A DNA stretch of 64,000 nucleotides from Bacillota bacterium (lineage in GTDB: Bacteria; Bacillota; Clostridia; Christensenellales; Aristaeellaceae). The notes beneath the pieces were generated by a model. That model was not told the DNA's origin and made no database searches. It was given only the letters and a program-made list of their open reading frames with translations. The position numbers and the translations under genes were made by a program. The stretch spans positions 13,178 to 77,177 of the forward strand of contig JAEZTL010000028.1 of the NCBI GenBank assembly GCA_023421395.1. The letters are read 5' to 3'. Positions 42,518 to 51,195 of the stretch are shown one piece after another; within the stretch, counting starts at the first letter, position 1; each line of letters opens with the position of its first letter.

Positions 42518-43723
42518 CTAGTCCTGAAAGCGGTTCGCCCATTTGAGCGATTCCATGTACAGACGCATGAACCGTGCGCCGCCCACCGCATCAATGATCT
42601 GCTGGCATTCGGCCCGGCTCCAGTCGCCGGCCTCGCCGGCGACGACACCGTCCAGCAGCCTGCGGCAGGGGTTATCTTCGCCGTTCAGCGCGTCCTTGAT
42701 CGTTTCCGAGATGGGAAGGCCGTCCAGAATCCGCCGCATGGGCCGGTTGAGCAGCACATCGATGAAGGAGAAGAGCCCGGTAAAAAAGCAGTCGGGCACA
42801 TTGTCCTCCTCGCCGTACTCCGCGGCCAAAAGTTCCATCAGCTTCGCCCGGGACAGCGACAGCTTGATCATCTCCGCGTTTTCCACATTCTGCATGTCCT
42901 TGAGCATCATGATGGAAAACCACTTGCGAAGCCCCGAAACCCCCAGGTGGGCCAGTGCGTGCCGGAGCGTCCTGATCTTGTGCACAGGCCCGTAATAGAC
43001 GGAATTCACCAGCTTGAGCAGCTTGTAGGAGAGGCCCAGGTCTCGTTCGACATGCGCCGCGATGGCCGTGAAGCTGGGCTCGCTTCGGTTCAGCTCCTCC
43101 ATGACGCGAAAGATATTGACATTGAGGGAGCCGATTTCCTTGCTGCCGATCACGGAAGGCTTGCTGAAAAAATACCCTTGGAACAGCTCGTACCCCATGC
43201 TGACGGCGAGGGTATACTCCTCCCGCGTTTCGATCTTCTCCGCGAGGAACGTCTTTCTGCCGCCGTACTTTTTGATGAGCCGGAGTTGATCCTCGCGGCG
43301 CACGGCCGGGTACTCCACCTTGATGATGTCCGCATAGTCAAAGAGCGGGGACCGCTCATCCTCCTGCACGAAGTCGTCCATCGCGATTCTGTAACCCCGC
43401 TCGCGCAGCCGCCTGCAAGCTTCAACGGTGGCCTGGGTGGCCTCCCCGCGCTCCAACACCTCTACCACGACACCCGAAGGCGGCAGCAGAAACGGAATCT
43501 CGGTATCGATCAGCGCCTTGGAAAAATTGATGAAGGCCAACGTGCGGTCGGTGAGGTCTTTCAACCCCATCACCAGAAACGAATTGTAGAGCACCTCGCC
43601 CGTCGCCCGGTCGTCATCCATCCCGGTAAACATGTTCCGGCTGTCCCGGCGGTATAGCAGTTCGTACCCGTACACGCTCGAATACCGATCAAAAATCGGC
43701 TGCCTGGCTATGTAGATGTCCAA
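42518..43723 (-). CDS. EAL-HDOD signalling protein (YuxH/CdgJ type)
   Basis: The 401-residue protein starts YIARQPIFDRYSSVYGYELLYR, the typical degenerate EAL start, with DDFVQED and IIKVEYP in place of catalytic motifs, followed by an HDOD domain (about 200-390). Such proteins usually lack c-di-GMP phosphodiesterase activity and act as regulators of motility or stress. TTG 43723 is the best start by homology, but the AAGGG motif directly touches it, so initiation may be weak. No receiver domain or riboswitch was seen. Confidence 0.88.
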   Translation of the reverse strand: MDIYIARQPIFDRYSSVYGYELLYRRDSRNMFTGMDDDRATGEVLYNSFLVMGLKDLTDRTLAFINFSKALIDTEIPFLLPPSGVVVEVLERGEATQATVEACRRLRERGYRIAMDDFVQEDERSPLFDYADIIKVEYPAVRREDQLRLIKKYGGRKTFLAEKIETREEYTLAVSMGYELFQGYFFSKPSVIGSKEIGSLNVNIFRVMEELNRSEPSFTAIAAHVERDLGLSYKLLKLVNSVYYGPVHKIRTLRHALAHLGVSGLRKWFSIMMLKDMQNVENAEMIKLSLSRAKLMELLAAEYGEEDNVPDCFFTGLFSFIDVLLNRPMRRILDGLPISETIKDALNGEDNPCRRLLDGVVAGEAGDWSRAECQQIIDAVGGARFMRLYMESLKWANRFQD

Positions 43724-43980
43724 CCCTTACACCATCCCGTCACGCGTCGTCGTGAAGGTGTATACCCCAAGCCCGGTCCCATGAAGCAAGGCGTACACGA
43801 AAGCCGCGGCGCGTTTTGCGCCGCGGCGGCCCGTCAATATGGTCTCTCTCAGGATTTCAAGCCATCCCGGTGACAAACCCCCGCGGCGCACCGCTTCTTT
43901 CAACCGCTACGCAGGCCGGCGGAGGCAGCGCCCGGCGGCCCGCCGCGCCCGCCGCGGGGAGCGCAGGGCAAAAGCAGGCG
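43724..43980. other. 257-base intergenic region
   Basis: It contains a 10-bp perfect hairpin (43803-43812 with 43818-43827, loop GTTTT) that on the minus strand is followed by TTTCG and may end the potassium operon transcript. A TATACA box near 43770 (minus) could serve the EAL-HDOD gene. The last 80 bases are GC-rich with no supported gene. Confidence 0.55.
43803..43827 (-). terminator. Hairpin after the potassium operon
   Basis: GCCGCGGCGC pairs perfectly with GCGCCGCGGC around a 5-base loop. On the minus strand it is followed by TTTCGTG, a short T run. Confidence 0.5.
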
Positions 43981-44673
43981 CTACTCCTCCGAGAACCGGT
44001 ATCCCACGCCTACCTCGGTCAGGATGAAGCGCGGATGGGCGGTGTCCTTTTCCAGCTTGCGGCGCAGGTTGGCCATGAACACCCGGACGCTCTTGCTGTC
44101 CCCGCCCTCGTAGCCCCAGATCTGCCGGATGATGAAGTTGTGGGTCAGCACCTTGCCCCGGTTCGCGATCAGAAGCAGCAGCGTTTTGTATTCCGTGGGC
44201 GTGAGATGGATCTCGGCGCCGTCCACCGTCACCCGGCGCTTGTCGTAATCCACCGTCAGATAATCGCGGGAAAACACCGCCCCCGAGGCCTCTGCCGCCA
44301 TTTTTTGCAGCGCACGCTCCGCTACGCGGATGCGGGCCATCAGTTCCCCCATGTAAAAGGGCTTGGTGACGTAGTCGCTGGCGCCGAGATCCAGCGCAGC
44401 GATCTTCTCCTTCTCCTGTCCGCGGGCGGAGACCACCAGCACCGGCGCGTCGGAAAGAGCGCGCATCTCCCGAATCAGTTCGATGCCGTCCCGGTCCGGA
44501 AGGCCCAGATCCAGCAGCACCAGATCCGGCCGGTGGGAAGAGAACAGGAACATGCCCTCCGCCGCGGTTTCGGCGATCAGCACGGCATAGTTCTCCTTCG
44601 TCAGCGAGAGGTCAATGAAGTGCGAGATATACTTGTCGTCCTCGATAACGAGGATCGTCTTCTTCTCATTCAT
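43981..44673 (-). CDS. OmpR/KdpE-type response regulator
   Basis: The 230-residue regulator has a receiver domain (D55 in LVLLDLGLPD; Lys in YVTKPF) and a C-terminal OmpR winged helix (about 130-228, GYRFSEE end). ATG 44673 has GGAGGAAGCGC and overlaps the kinase gene by 8 bases. It resembles KdpE, but there are no kdpFABC genes here, so it probably controls the Ktr/Trk genes of its own operon. Confidence 0.9.
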   Translation of the reverse strand: MNEKKTILVIEDDKYISHFIDLSLTKENYAVLIAETAAEGMFLFSSHRPDLVLLDLGLPDRDGIELIREMRALSDAPVLVVSARGQEKEKIAALDLGASDYVTKPFYMGELMARIRVAERALQKMAAEASGAVFSRDYLTVDYDKRRVTVDGAEIHLTPTEYKTLLLLIANRGKVLTHNFIIRQIWGYEGGDSKSVRVFMANLRRKLEKDTAHPRFILTEVGVGYRFSEE

Positions 44674-46027
44674 GCGCTTCCTCCAATGGCAGCGTGAAGA
44701 AAAACACCGAACCCTTCGGGCGGTTGTCCACCACGCCGATCTCGCCGCCGTGGGCCTCGACGATGGCCTTGCAGATGGCAAGACCCAGACCCAGACCCCT
44801 GCGCCCATCCACCACGCCGCCATCCTGGGTTACGAACCGCTCAAACAGGCGGCCGCGGATGGCCTCCGGTACGCCGTCTCCCGTGTCGGCCACGGAGACC
44901 TTCAGGCAGTCGCCCGCTTCGACCGACAGCGTTATCCCGCTTCCCTGGGGCGTGAGGCGCGCGGCGTTCTCCAGCAGGTTGATGATCACCTGGGCGATGA
45001 GCTTGCCGTCCACGGGAACGGTCACCACCTCGTCCGGCAACCGTACCCGGATCTTCCGGCCCCGGAGCAGGCGCTCCGTGTGCTTCACGGCCTCGCCCAC
45101 CACGTCGTCGATCACCTCGTCCTGCCTGTGAAGGACAATCTTCTGCTCGCTGATGCGGGTCATGCTGAGAATATTTTCCACCAGGTCGGTCAGCCAGATG
45201 ATCTCCTCGCTGACATCCGAGGCCAACTTACGCCGCTCGGCGTCGGTGAGCTGGTCGTAGTTGACGGAGAGCAGGTTGCCCGCGCCGGAGAGGGCGGTCA
45301 GCGGGCTTCGCAGGTCATGGGCGACAGAGCGCAGCAGCATGCCCCGCTGCTGTTCCCGTTCCATCGCAAGGCGAATGTTCTCACGGTCCATCACCAGACT
45401 TTCCCGCTCCAGCGCGACGCCCAGCTGCGCGGCGGCGGCCTGCAGGATGAGCCGCTGCCGCTTGTCTGCCTCGCCGCTGTCCACCACCAGGGCGCCCAGC
45501 GTTCCGGAGGCGCTTTTGACTTCGTAGCCCCCGCCGGGCGTATCGGGCCCCGGGGCAAAGCGGCATAAAAGCCCCGTTTGTTCCCGGACGAGCGCCTCCG
45601 CCTCCCGGATCACGTTTTCCCTGCCGCTGGCGGACAGGATGCCGGAGGCGAGGCGGTACATGGTCCGGGCGGCGCGCTCATTCTCGCCCGCCAGCTCCAT
45701 CTCCCGCTGCAACCGCGAGGCCACCGTACCGGAGACGATGCCCGTCACCAGGAAAAACGCCAGCAGCATCAGGTCGTTGGTGTTATAGACAATAAAGGTG
45801 TAGCGCGGCTCCGTAAAAAGCAGGTTAAACAGCATGACCGACGCGAGCGCCGCGCCGATGGCGAAGCCCCGGCTGCTGGTCACGACTGCGGTGAACAGCA
45901 CGCCCAGCAGGAACACCATGATGACGCTCTCGTTGTCCACGCCAAAATACCCCATCGCAAGCGATGAGAGCGTGGCCAGCGCCATGATGGCGGCCGTCCT
46001 GATCGCATTTTTCGCCGCCTGAAACAC
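44666..46027 (-). CDS. KdpD-like sensor histidine kinase lacking the KdpD/Usp domains
   Basis: The 453-residue kinase starts with a DUF4118 membrane unit of four helices (about 10-105), followed by a GAF-like segment (about 125-235), HisKA (SVAHDLRSPLTA) and HATPase (NLLENAARLT, DTGDGVP, GLGLAICK). It matches the C-terminal half of KdpD, without the large N-terminal KdpD and Usp domains. GTG 46027 is the listed start, but its GGGGGAG touches the codon; a later ATG at codon 15 is an alternative. It probably senses potassium or turgor for this operon. Confidence 0.88.
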   Translation of the reverse strand: MFQAAKNAIRTAAIMALATLSSLAMGYFGVDNESVIMVFLLGVLFTAVVTSSRGFAIGAALASVMLFNLLFTEPRYTFIVYNTNDLMLLAFFLVTGIVSGTVASRLQREMELAGENERAARTMYRLASGILSASGRENVIREAEALVREQTGLLCRFAPGPDTPGGGYEVKSASGTLGALVVDSGEADKRQRLILQAAAAQLGVALERESLVMDRENIRLAMEREQQRGMLLRSVAHDLRSPLTALSGAGNLLSVNYDQLTDAERRKLASDVSEEIIWLTDLVENILSMTRISEQKIVLHRQDEVIDDVVGEAVKHTERLLRGRKIRVRLPDEVVTVPVDGKLIAQVIINLLENAARLTPQGSGITLSVEAGDCLKVSVADTGDGVPEAIRGRLFERFVTQDGGVVDGRRGLGLGLAICKAIVEAHGGEIGVVDNRPKGSVFFFTLPLEEAHE

Positions 46028-46042
46028 CTCCCCCGACGGACG

Positions 46043-46699
46043 TCAGTGTCCGTTCCGGTTCATCATCCTGAGAATGTCCTTGTGTTCGCCCGCCACGATT
46101 ACGTGTTCCCCGGCGGCAAACAGGTGATCAGCGCTGACAATGGGCAGCACGTGCTTGTCCACGCGGATGCCGATGACATTGATCCTGTGTTCCGTGCGCA
46201 CCTTCAGTTCGCGAACGTTCCGCCCGATCCAGTCTGCCGGGGGGGTGATTTCCATTATAGCGTATTCCGGCGACAATTCAATATAGTCAAACGCGCCGTG
46301 GGCGGAATAACGCGCCGCCGTGCGCTGCGCCATGTCCCGTTCCGGAGACACCACGTCGTCCGCGCCGATCTTTTTCAGAAGCCCCGCGTGGATTTCCCGG
46401 TCGGCCTTGGCGACCACATGGCGGGCGCCCTGTTCCTTCAGAAGCGACGTGATCTCCATGGAAGACTGGAAGTTGTCGCTGATGCACACGAAGCACACGT
46501 CAAAATTGCGCACGCCCAGCTCGCAGAGCACATCCTGATCCATGCAGTCGCCGATCTGCACCCTGGTAACCAGCGGCTCCAGGTTGTGTACCGCGTCCTC
46601 ATCCATATCCACCAGCATCACCTCGTTGCCAAGCTCCGTCAGCCGGGCAGCCAGGTTTTTCCCAAACAGCCCCGCGCCGATGACCAGCATCGATCTCAT
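46043..46699 (-). CDS. ktrA: Potassium uptake regulatory subunit KtrA/TrkA
   Basis: The 218-residue protein has an RCK_N Rossmann domain (GAGLFG at about 8-13, acidic DMDED at the end of strand 2) and an RCK_C domain (about 135-216). It binds nucleotides and gates the KtrB/TrkH channel. AAGGATGG precedes ATG 46699. It lies between the channel gene (23 bases) and the sensor kinase gene. Confidence 0.92.
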   Translation of the reverse strand: MRSMLVIGAGLFGKNLAARLTELGNEVMLVDMDEDAVHNLEPLVTRVQIGDCMDQDVLCELGVRNFDVCFVCISDNFQSSMEITSLLKEQGARHVVAKADREIHAGLLKKIGADDVVSPERDMAQRTAARYSAHGAFDYIELSPEYAIMEITPPADWIGRNVRELKVRTEHRINVIGIRVDKHVLPIVSADHLFAAGEHVIVAGEHKDILRMMNRNGH

Positions 46700-46722
46700 G
46701 AACAGTCCATCCTTTCCCTATC

Positions 46723-48054
46723 TTACCCCGCGATGATCCTACCCACCGGGTTTTTAAGCTTCGTACCCATTTTGGATCTGGCGACCGCCAGAAATACCGT
46801 GAGGCTGCCGACCCGGCCCGCGAACATCAGCGCGATGAGCACCACTTTCGAAAGCGGCGGCAACCCGGCGGTGATGCCGGTGGAAAGCCCCACGGTGCCG
46901 ATCGCCGACAGGCACTCAAAGGCGGACGCCGTGAGCGGGGCGCCTCCGCCACAGACGATCAAAACGCCGGCAAAGGTCATCCCCAGGTAGATTGCGGCGC
47001 CCGTGAAAGCCCGCCGGAGGGTTTCCGTGTCCAAACGGAAATGCCAGAGGGAGACGTCCTCCCGGTTTTTCAGCGAGGCGAATACCGTCGCCGCGATGAC
47101 GGCCAGCGTAGACACCTTGACGCCGCCACCCGTACCCCCGGGCGCCGCGCCGATGAACATGAGCAGCATCGTCACCAGTTTTCCGCCGTCCGTGAGGGAA
47201 GCCATGCTCACGGTGTTGAACCCGGCCGTTCGAGGCGTCACGGACTGGAAAAACGCGTTCAGCACCCGCTGTCCGGCGCTCATGCCGCCAAACACCCCGT
47301 CACGCTCCAACAGAAGGAAGAGAAGCGCACCGCCGAAAAGCAACACAAGCGTCGAAACGAGCACCGCCCGGGTGTGCAGTTTGAGCTTATTCGGATGAAA
47401 GCGGCTCTCCAGAAGATCGTTCCAAACCACGAAGCCGATACCGCCCACCATGATGAGCACGGCGATCGTCAGCACAACCAGCGGATCGCCCGAATAGTCC
47501 ATAAGCGACGACATCGGCGCCTTGACGCCCATCAGGTCGAATCCGGCGTTACAGAAGGCGGACACCGAGTGGAACACCGAAAACCAGATTCCCCGGCTCA
47601 GCCCGAAGTCGGGCACGAACCGGATCGCCAGGATCAGCGCGCCCGCGCCTTCAAAAAAAGCGGTGCCGATCAGCGTGCGCCGGACGAGGCGCACCACGCC
47701 GCCCAGCTGCATGGAACTGACGGACTCCGCCAGCAAAGATCGCTCCCGAAGGCCGATCCGCCGCCCTACCGCCAACGAAAACAGGATGGCGACCGTCATG
47801 AAGCCCAGGCCCCCGGTCTGGATTAAAAGCAGGATCACCGCCTGCCCGAACAGGGAGAACTGCGTCCATGTGTCAAAGACCACGAGGCCCGTCACACAGG
47901 TGGCGGAGGTGGCGGTAAACAGCGCGCTCAGAAAGGGAATCGACGCGCCGTCGCGGTTGGCAACCGGCAGACAGAGCGCCACGGCGCCAAGCAGAATGAT
48001 TAAAGCGAACCCTGCGGCGAGGATTCTGGTCACGCCCCAATGCCGCACATCCAT
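46723..48054 (-). CDS. ktrB: Potassium uptake channel subunit KtrB/TrkH
   Basis: The 443-residue membrane protein shows the four repeated pore motifs of the Trk/Ktr family: TSATCVTGLVV, VSAFCNAGFDL, VTPRTAGFNTV and LSAIGTVGLSTG, each with the selectivity glycine. It takes up potassium, gated by KtrA. ATG 48054 follows GGGAGGGATC and overlaps the preceding stop (TGATG). A longer open frame upstream belongs to the mini-RCK gene region and is not part of this protein. Confidence 0.94.
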   Translation of the reverse strand: MDVRHWGVTRILAAGFALIILLGAVALCLPVANRDGASIPFLSALFTATSATCVTGLVVFDTWTQFSLFGQAVILLLIQTGGLGFMTVAILFSLAVGRRIGLRERSLLAESVSSMQLGGVVRLVRRTLIGTAFFEGAGALILAIRFVPDFGLSRGIWFSVFHSVSAFCNAGFDLMGVKAPMSSLMDYSGDPLVVLTIAVLIMVGGIGFVVWNDLLESRFHPNKLKLHTRAVLVSTLVLLFGGALLFLLLERDGVFGGMSAGQRVLNAFFQSVTPRTAGFNTVSMASLTDGGKLVTMLLMFIGAAPGGTGGGVKVSTLAVIAATVFASLKNREDVSLWHFRLDTETLRRAFTGAAIYLGMTFAGVLIVCGGGAPLTASAFECLSAIGTVGLSTGITAGLPPLSKVVLIALMFAGRVGSLTVFLAVARSKMGTKLKNPVGRIIAG

Positions 48055-48491
48055 CAGCCGATCCCTCCCAGTTCCGATATAAGCGCCTCCACAGGCTCGC
48101 CCGGGCCGATCAGCCGCGCGGCTCCCGCGGCTTCGTAAGCGGGGCTGAGCCCCGGCACGTTGCACCGGGCGAGAACGTAGATGCCGGGATCGGCGCGCTT
48201 GGCCGAATGGATGAGTGAAAGATTCATCCCGTCGTCCGCCGACAGCGCGAACAGCGCCGCGTACAGGCCGTCTTCCGGAAAGACCTCCTCCCGAATCGCG
48301 GCGCACCGGACTCCCGCCCGCTGAAGGCGGGAAACCGCCTCGGGCGCGCCGTAGACGAGCACCCCACGGTTTGCGCGGCCCTGCGGGCTGTCCAGGATGC
48401 CGCCCCTGTCCAGAAACGCGTCGATTCTGCGCATGACAAGCCAGCCGGCTAGAACCGCGGCCAGCGTTACAATCCCCAGCAAAACCGCCAT
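48054..48491 (-). CDS. Membrane-tethered mini-RCK (TrkA-N-like) protein
   Basis: The 145-residue protein has one N-terminal transmembrane helix (about 2-22) and a soluble part resembling the second half of a TrkA/RCK N domain (ALFALSADDGMNLSLIHSAK, then VLARCNVPGLS and AARLIGPGE). The nucleotide-binding glycine motif is degenerate (YGAPEAV). Its stop overlaps the KtrB start, so the two are translationally coupled. It may be an accessory gating or assembly subunit. ATG 48491 has GGGGGGT upstream. Function is inferred only from fold hints and context. Confidence 0.65.
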   Translation of the reverse strand: MAVLLGIVTLAAVLAGWLVMRRIDAFLDRGGILDSPQGRANRGVLVYGAPEAVSRLQRAGVRCAAIREEVFPEDGLYAALFALSADDGMNLSLIHSAKRADPGIYVLARCNVPGLSPAYEAAGAARLIGPGEPVEALISELGGIG

Positions 48492-48714
48492 GCAGCACCC
48501 CCCGCTTCCCATACGTGATCATAGCAAAAGCGGCATAAGGATGGTGTCCTGATCGGAGGGCGGGCATAATTTTTCTATAAAGACGCGTACGGGGGCTGAT
48601 CCGCACAAAAAAAACGCGGAGTTCTTTTACTCCGCGCTTTCCACATCTCGGCTATCCTTATGGCATCGGCCGGGTATGGCGGGCCTATGGTCGTGGATCA
48701 GCCGAAAACGGAGG
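48492..48714. other. Intergenic region upstream of the potassium operon
   Basis: It holds a TATGAT box near 48529 (minus) without a good -35 box, AT-rich patches near 48570, and a bidirectional terminator at 48611-48640. No c-di-AMP riboswitch was recognised. Confidence 0.5.
48611..48640. terminator. Bidirectional terminator
   Basis: CGCGGAGT (48615-48622) and ACTCCGCG (48629-48636) form an 8-bp stem flanked by AAAA and CTTT. It mainly ends the minus-strand YbjN-like gene. Confidence 0.8.
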
Positions 48715-49221
48715 TTAACCCTTCGCCTTCTGGACGTCCGCCTCTGGCTCGCCAAAGCCGAAGAGCGCCTTGGCCAGCCCGTCGCCGAATTTTTCCAGCA
48801 TGGCCACCGGCGTTATAATCACCTGGTCGACTTCCTTGGGTGCGGGCAGCCTGTCCAGGCAGTCCAATACCGCCTTGTACCGCACCTCGCCGTCCCGGTA
48901 GTCCATTTCAAAATTTCCGATCCTCAGACCGTAGTTGGCGCGGGTGATGAATTCCGCGATGGTGGGCCGCACGTCCGGACCGGCGCTGACCATGCTGACC
49001 GCGTAGACGGAAATGCAGCGGTCATCGCACAGCACGACGACGCGGCACTCCTTGAGCTTGGTCTTAAGGCCCATCTGCATCACGAGCACATCCTTGCCCT
49101 CTTCCCGCCGGTAGCGCCAGCCGTTGCGCTCAATGGCCTCCACGCAAAGGCTCAGAAGCTGCGTCTTCCGGTCGACCTGCCCGCCGACTGCAAAAATGGG
49201 AAACCGGTCTTTCTCCTCCAT
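48715..49221 (-). CDS. YbjN domain-containing protein
   Basis: The 168-residue protein resembles the YbjN family (DUF1790), a type III secretion chaperone-like fold: RNGWRYRREEGKDVLVMQMG and FITRANYGLRIGNFEMDYRDGEVRYK. Its molecular role is unknown. A GCGGAGGGATTTTT ribosome-binding region precedes ATG 49221. It is monocistronic, with a promoter at 49306-49334. Confidence 0.75.
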   Translation of the reverse strand: MEEKDRFPIFAVGGQVDRKTQLLSLCVEAIERNGWRYRREEGKDVLVMQMGLKTKLKECRVVVLCDDRCISVYAVSMVSAGPDVRPTIAEFITRANYGLRIGNFEMDYRDGEVRYKAVLDCLDRLPAPKEVDQVIITPVAMLEKFGDGLAKALFGFGEPEADVQKAKG

Positions 49222-49305
49222 AAAAATCCCTCCGCTTCCGACTGATTCGGGCGGCGCCGCGCCCCGGCGGCGCCGGCGCCCTTTGGAAATCGCTGGCTTT
49301 GCCTA

Positions 49306-49334
49306 ACAGTAGCACGGCCTCACCCCGTTGTCAA
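49306..49334 (-). promoter_or_regulatory. Promoter of the YbjN-like gene
   Basis: TTGACA (49329-49334), 17 bases, TACTGT (49306-49311) on the minus strand. Confidence 0.6.
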
Positions 49335-49347
49335 GGCCGAAGCCGCG

Positions 49348-49376
49348 TTGCCGGGACACGGGCCGTATGATACAAT
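49348..49376 (+). promoter_or_regulatory. Promoter of the EamA transporter gene
   Basis: TTGCCG (49348-49353), 17 bases, TACAAT (49371-49376), about 48 bases before GTG 49424. Confidence 0.65.
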
Positions 49377-49423
49377 GGGTCGTACCCATCGGCGATGGAA
49401 CTTCCCGAAAAGAGGGTGACGGC

Positions 49424-50299
49424 GTGAAGCGAAGGGCGCTGATGATGGCGGTCGCCACCACCGTCCTGTGGTCGTTCTCCTACATCCTGAATAAGCTGGC
49501 CTTTGAGGACGGCATCGGGCCGATGACGCTTTCCGGCCTTCGCTACCTGTTCGCGGCACTGCTTTTGATGTGCCTGAGGCGGCGGAATAAGCGCCCGGCG
49601 GGCGCGCCGGTTTCACCCTTCCTGATCGCGCTGCTCGGCGTTCTGGGCTACGCCGTCGCGCAGGGAATGCAGTACGTGGGCCAGTCCTTCCTGACCCCGA
49701 CCCAATCCTCGCTGTTTTTGAGTGCCGGGAACACGCTGATGGTGATGCTGGCGGATGGGCTGTGGCTGCGGGAAAACCAGACGAAGGGGGACCTGGTGAA
49801 GCTACTGCTTTTGATTGCGGGAATCGCGCTGTACTACTACCCCTGGGGTGCGGACATCCTGTCGCCCGCGGGGCTTGGGTTCATGGCGCTCTCCAGCGTG
49901 GGCTACGCGCTGCATATGACCCTCAACCGCCATCTTCTGACCGCGCGGGGCGCGGGCGCGCGGGCGCTGGTGGCCGGACCGATGCTGACCGGGGCGCTGA
50001 TCCTGACCGCCGCCGGGCTCATCGTCGAAGGGATTCCACCGGTGACGGGGCGGCTTATGCTCATCCTGGCCTATCTCGGTTTTGTCAGCGGCGCGCTGGG
50101 CTTCTCCCTGTGGACGAGGAGCCAGGCGCACCTCACCGCCTTCGAACTGAGCGGCGTCAACAACCTGATGCTCATCGAAATCGCGCTGATGGATTTCTTC
50201 GCTTTTCACCGCCGCTTCAGCGCGCTTCAGATTCTGGCGATCTTCATCGTCTTTGGCAGCATCGTCGCCATTCAGGCGAGGAAAGCGGCGAAAAAATGA
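49424..50299 (+). CDS. EamA/DMT-family transporter
   Basis: The 291-residue protein has ten predicted transmembrane helices in two EamA repeats (FSYILNKLAFEDGIGP near the N-terminus; LGFVSGALGFSLWTRSQA in the second). DMT proteins export or exchange metabolites such as amino acids; the substrate is not clear. GTG 49424 has GAGGGTGA upstream and is preferred over the downstream ATG pair. The methyltransferase gene follows 59 bases later. Confidence 0.9.
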   Translation: MKRRALMMAVATTVLWSFSYILNKLAFEDGIGPMTLSGLRYLFAALLLMCLRRRNKRPAGAPVSPFLIALLGVLGYAVAQGMQYVGQSFLTPTQSSLFLSAGNTLMVMLADGLWLRENQTKGDLVKLLLLIAGIALYYYPWGADILSPAGLGFMALSSVGYALHMTLNRHLLTARGAGARALVAGPMLTGALILTAAGLIVEGIPPVTGRLMLILAYLGFVSGALGFSLWTRSQAHLTAFELSGVNNLMLIEIALMDFFAFHRRFSALQILAIFIVFGSIVAIQARKAAKK

Positions 50300-50358
50300 T
50301 CCGCCGCCTTATCCGCCGGAAAATGCGCGAAGCCTTTACAACGACGGGAGGGCTATTT

Positions 50359-51195
50359 ATGGAAAAGCACGCCGCGGATCGGAACGGGGAAACGCATGCG
50401 ATGAACCGGCCCGAGAACGTCCGCGCCCAGTACGGGGACGACAGAAACCTGTCCGAGCGGATCAAACTGCACAACCTGTACAGCACGAATCCCCAGGGCT
50501 ACGTGCCGTGGCTCTTCGAGAAGTACCGCTTCGCGGAAGGAGATCGCATTCTGGAACTGGGCTGCGGCAACGCGAACCAGTGGACGGGAAACTTGGACCG
50601 GCTCCCCGCGGGCTGCCATCTGACGCTGACCGACCTTTCGGAGGGAATGGTCGAAGCCGTCCGCGTCAAGTTCGCCGGGCGCGGGCATGTGACCGTCCTT
50701 CGGGCGGACATTTCGCATGTCCCCTTCCCGGACGGCGCCTTCGACGCCGTCATCGCCAACCACATGCTCTACCATGTGCCGGATCTCGACGGCGCGCTGT
50801 CCGAGGTCGCGCGGGCGCTGAAGCCGGGCGGACGGTTCTACGCCGCCACCAACGGCTCAAACGGCATCCACGCCTACCTGAACCGGGCGCTCCGCGCCGT
50901 GAACCCGGGCGCAGCCGCCTTTGACGATTTCTCCTTCAGCCTGCAAAACGGCGGCGAAATCCTCAAGCGGCACTTCGGCCGCGTGGAAAGGCACGATTAT
51001 CCGGACTCGCTGCGCGTCACCGTGACGGAGGACTGGATGGACTGGATCCGCTCCGCGCTGTCGATGTCCAACTTATCGGAGGGCGATCTGGCGGGCCTCG
51101 CCGCCCACTTCGAGGCAATCCGCCGGCGGGAGGGCGCGATCGCGATCCCCAAAGAATCAGGGCTCTTCATCGCCGAAAAAGGCCGTGTTCAGTAG
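50359..51195 (+). CDS. SAM-dependent methyltransferase
   Basis: The 278-residue class I methyltransferase has motif I ILELGCGNANQW (about residue 65), an acidic LTDLSEGM loop, and the VIANHMLYHVPD motif IV region, typical of the Methyltransf_11/25 group. The substrate is unknown. GGGAGG precedes ATG 50359. Its 3' end overlaps the convergent phosphatase gene by 7 bases. Confidence 0.88.
   Translation: MEKHAADRNGETHAMNRPENVRAQYGDDRNLSERIKLHNLYSTNPQGYVPWLFEKYRFAEGDRILELGCGNANQWTGNLDRLPAGCHLTLTDLSEGMVEAVRVKFAGRGHVTVLRADISHVPFPDGAFDAVIANHMLYHVPDLDGALSEVARALKPGGRFYAATNGSNGIHAYLNRALRAVNPGAAAFDDFSFSLQNGGEILKRHFGRVERHDYPDSLRVTVTEDWMDWIRSALSMSNLSEGDLAGLAAHFEAIRRREGAIAIPKESGLFIAEKGRVQ

Noticed and set aside
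43724..43980. A c-di-GMP riboswitch upstream of the EAL-HDOD gene
   Set aside because: The region was read on both strands for GEMM-type conserved cores; only a GC-rich hairpin was found.
48055..48606. A longer N-terminus for KtrB
   Set aside because: The ribosome-binding site and overlap at 48054, and the first TrkH helix, support the shorter start; the upstream part lies in another gene in a different frame.
48492..48714. A c-di-AMP or other riboswitch upstream of the potassium operon
   Set aside because: The region is short, and no conserved core was recognised; it contains mainly a terminator and AT-rich patches.
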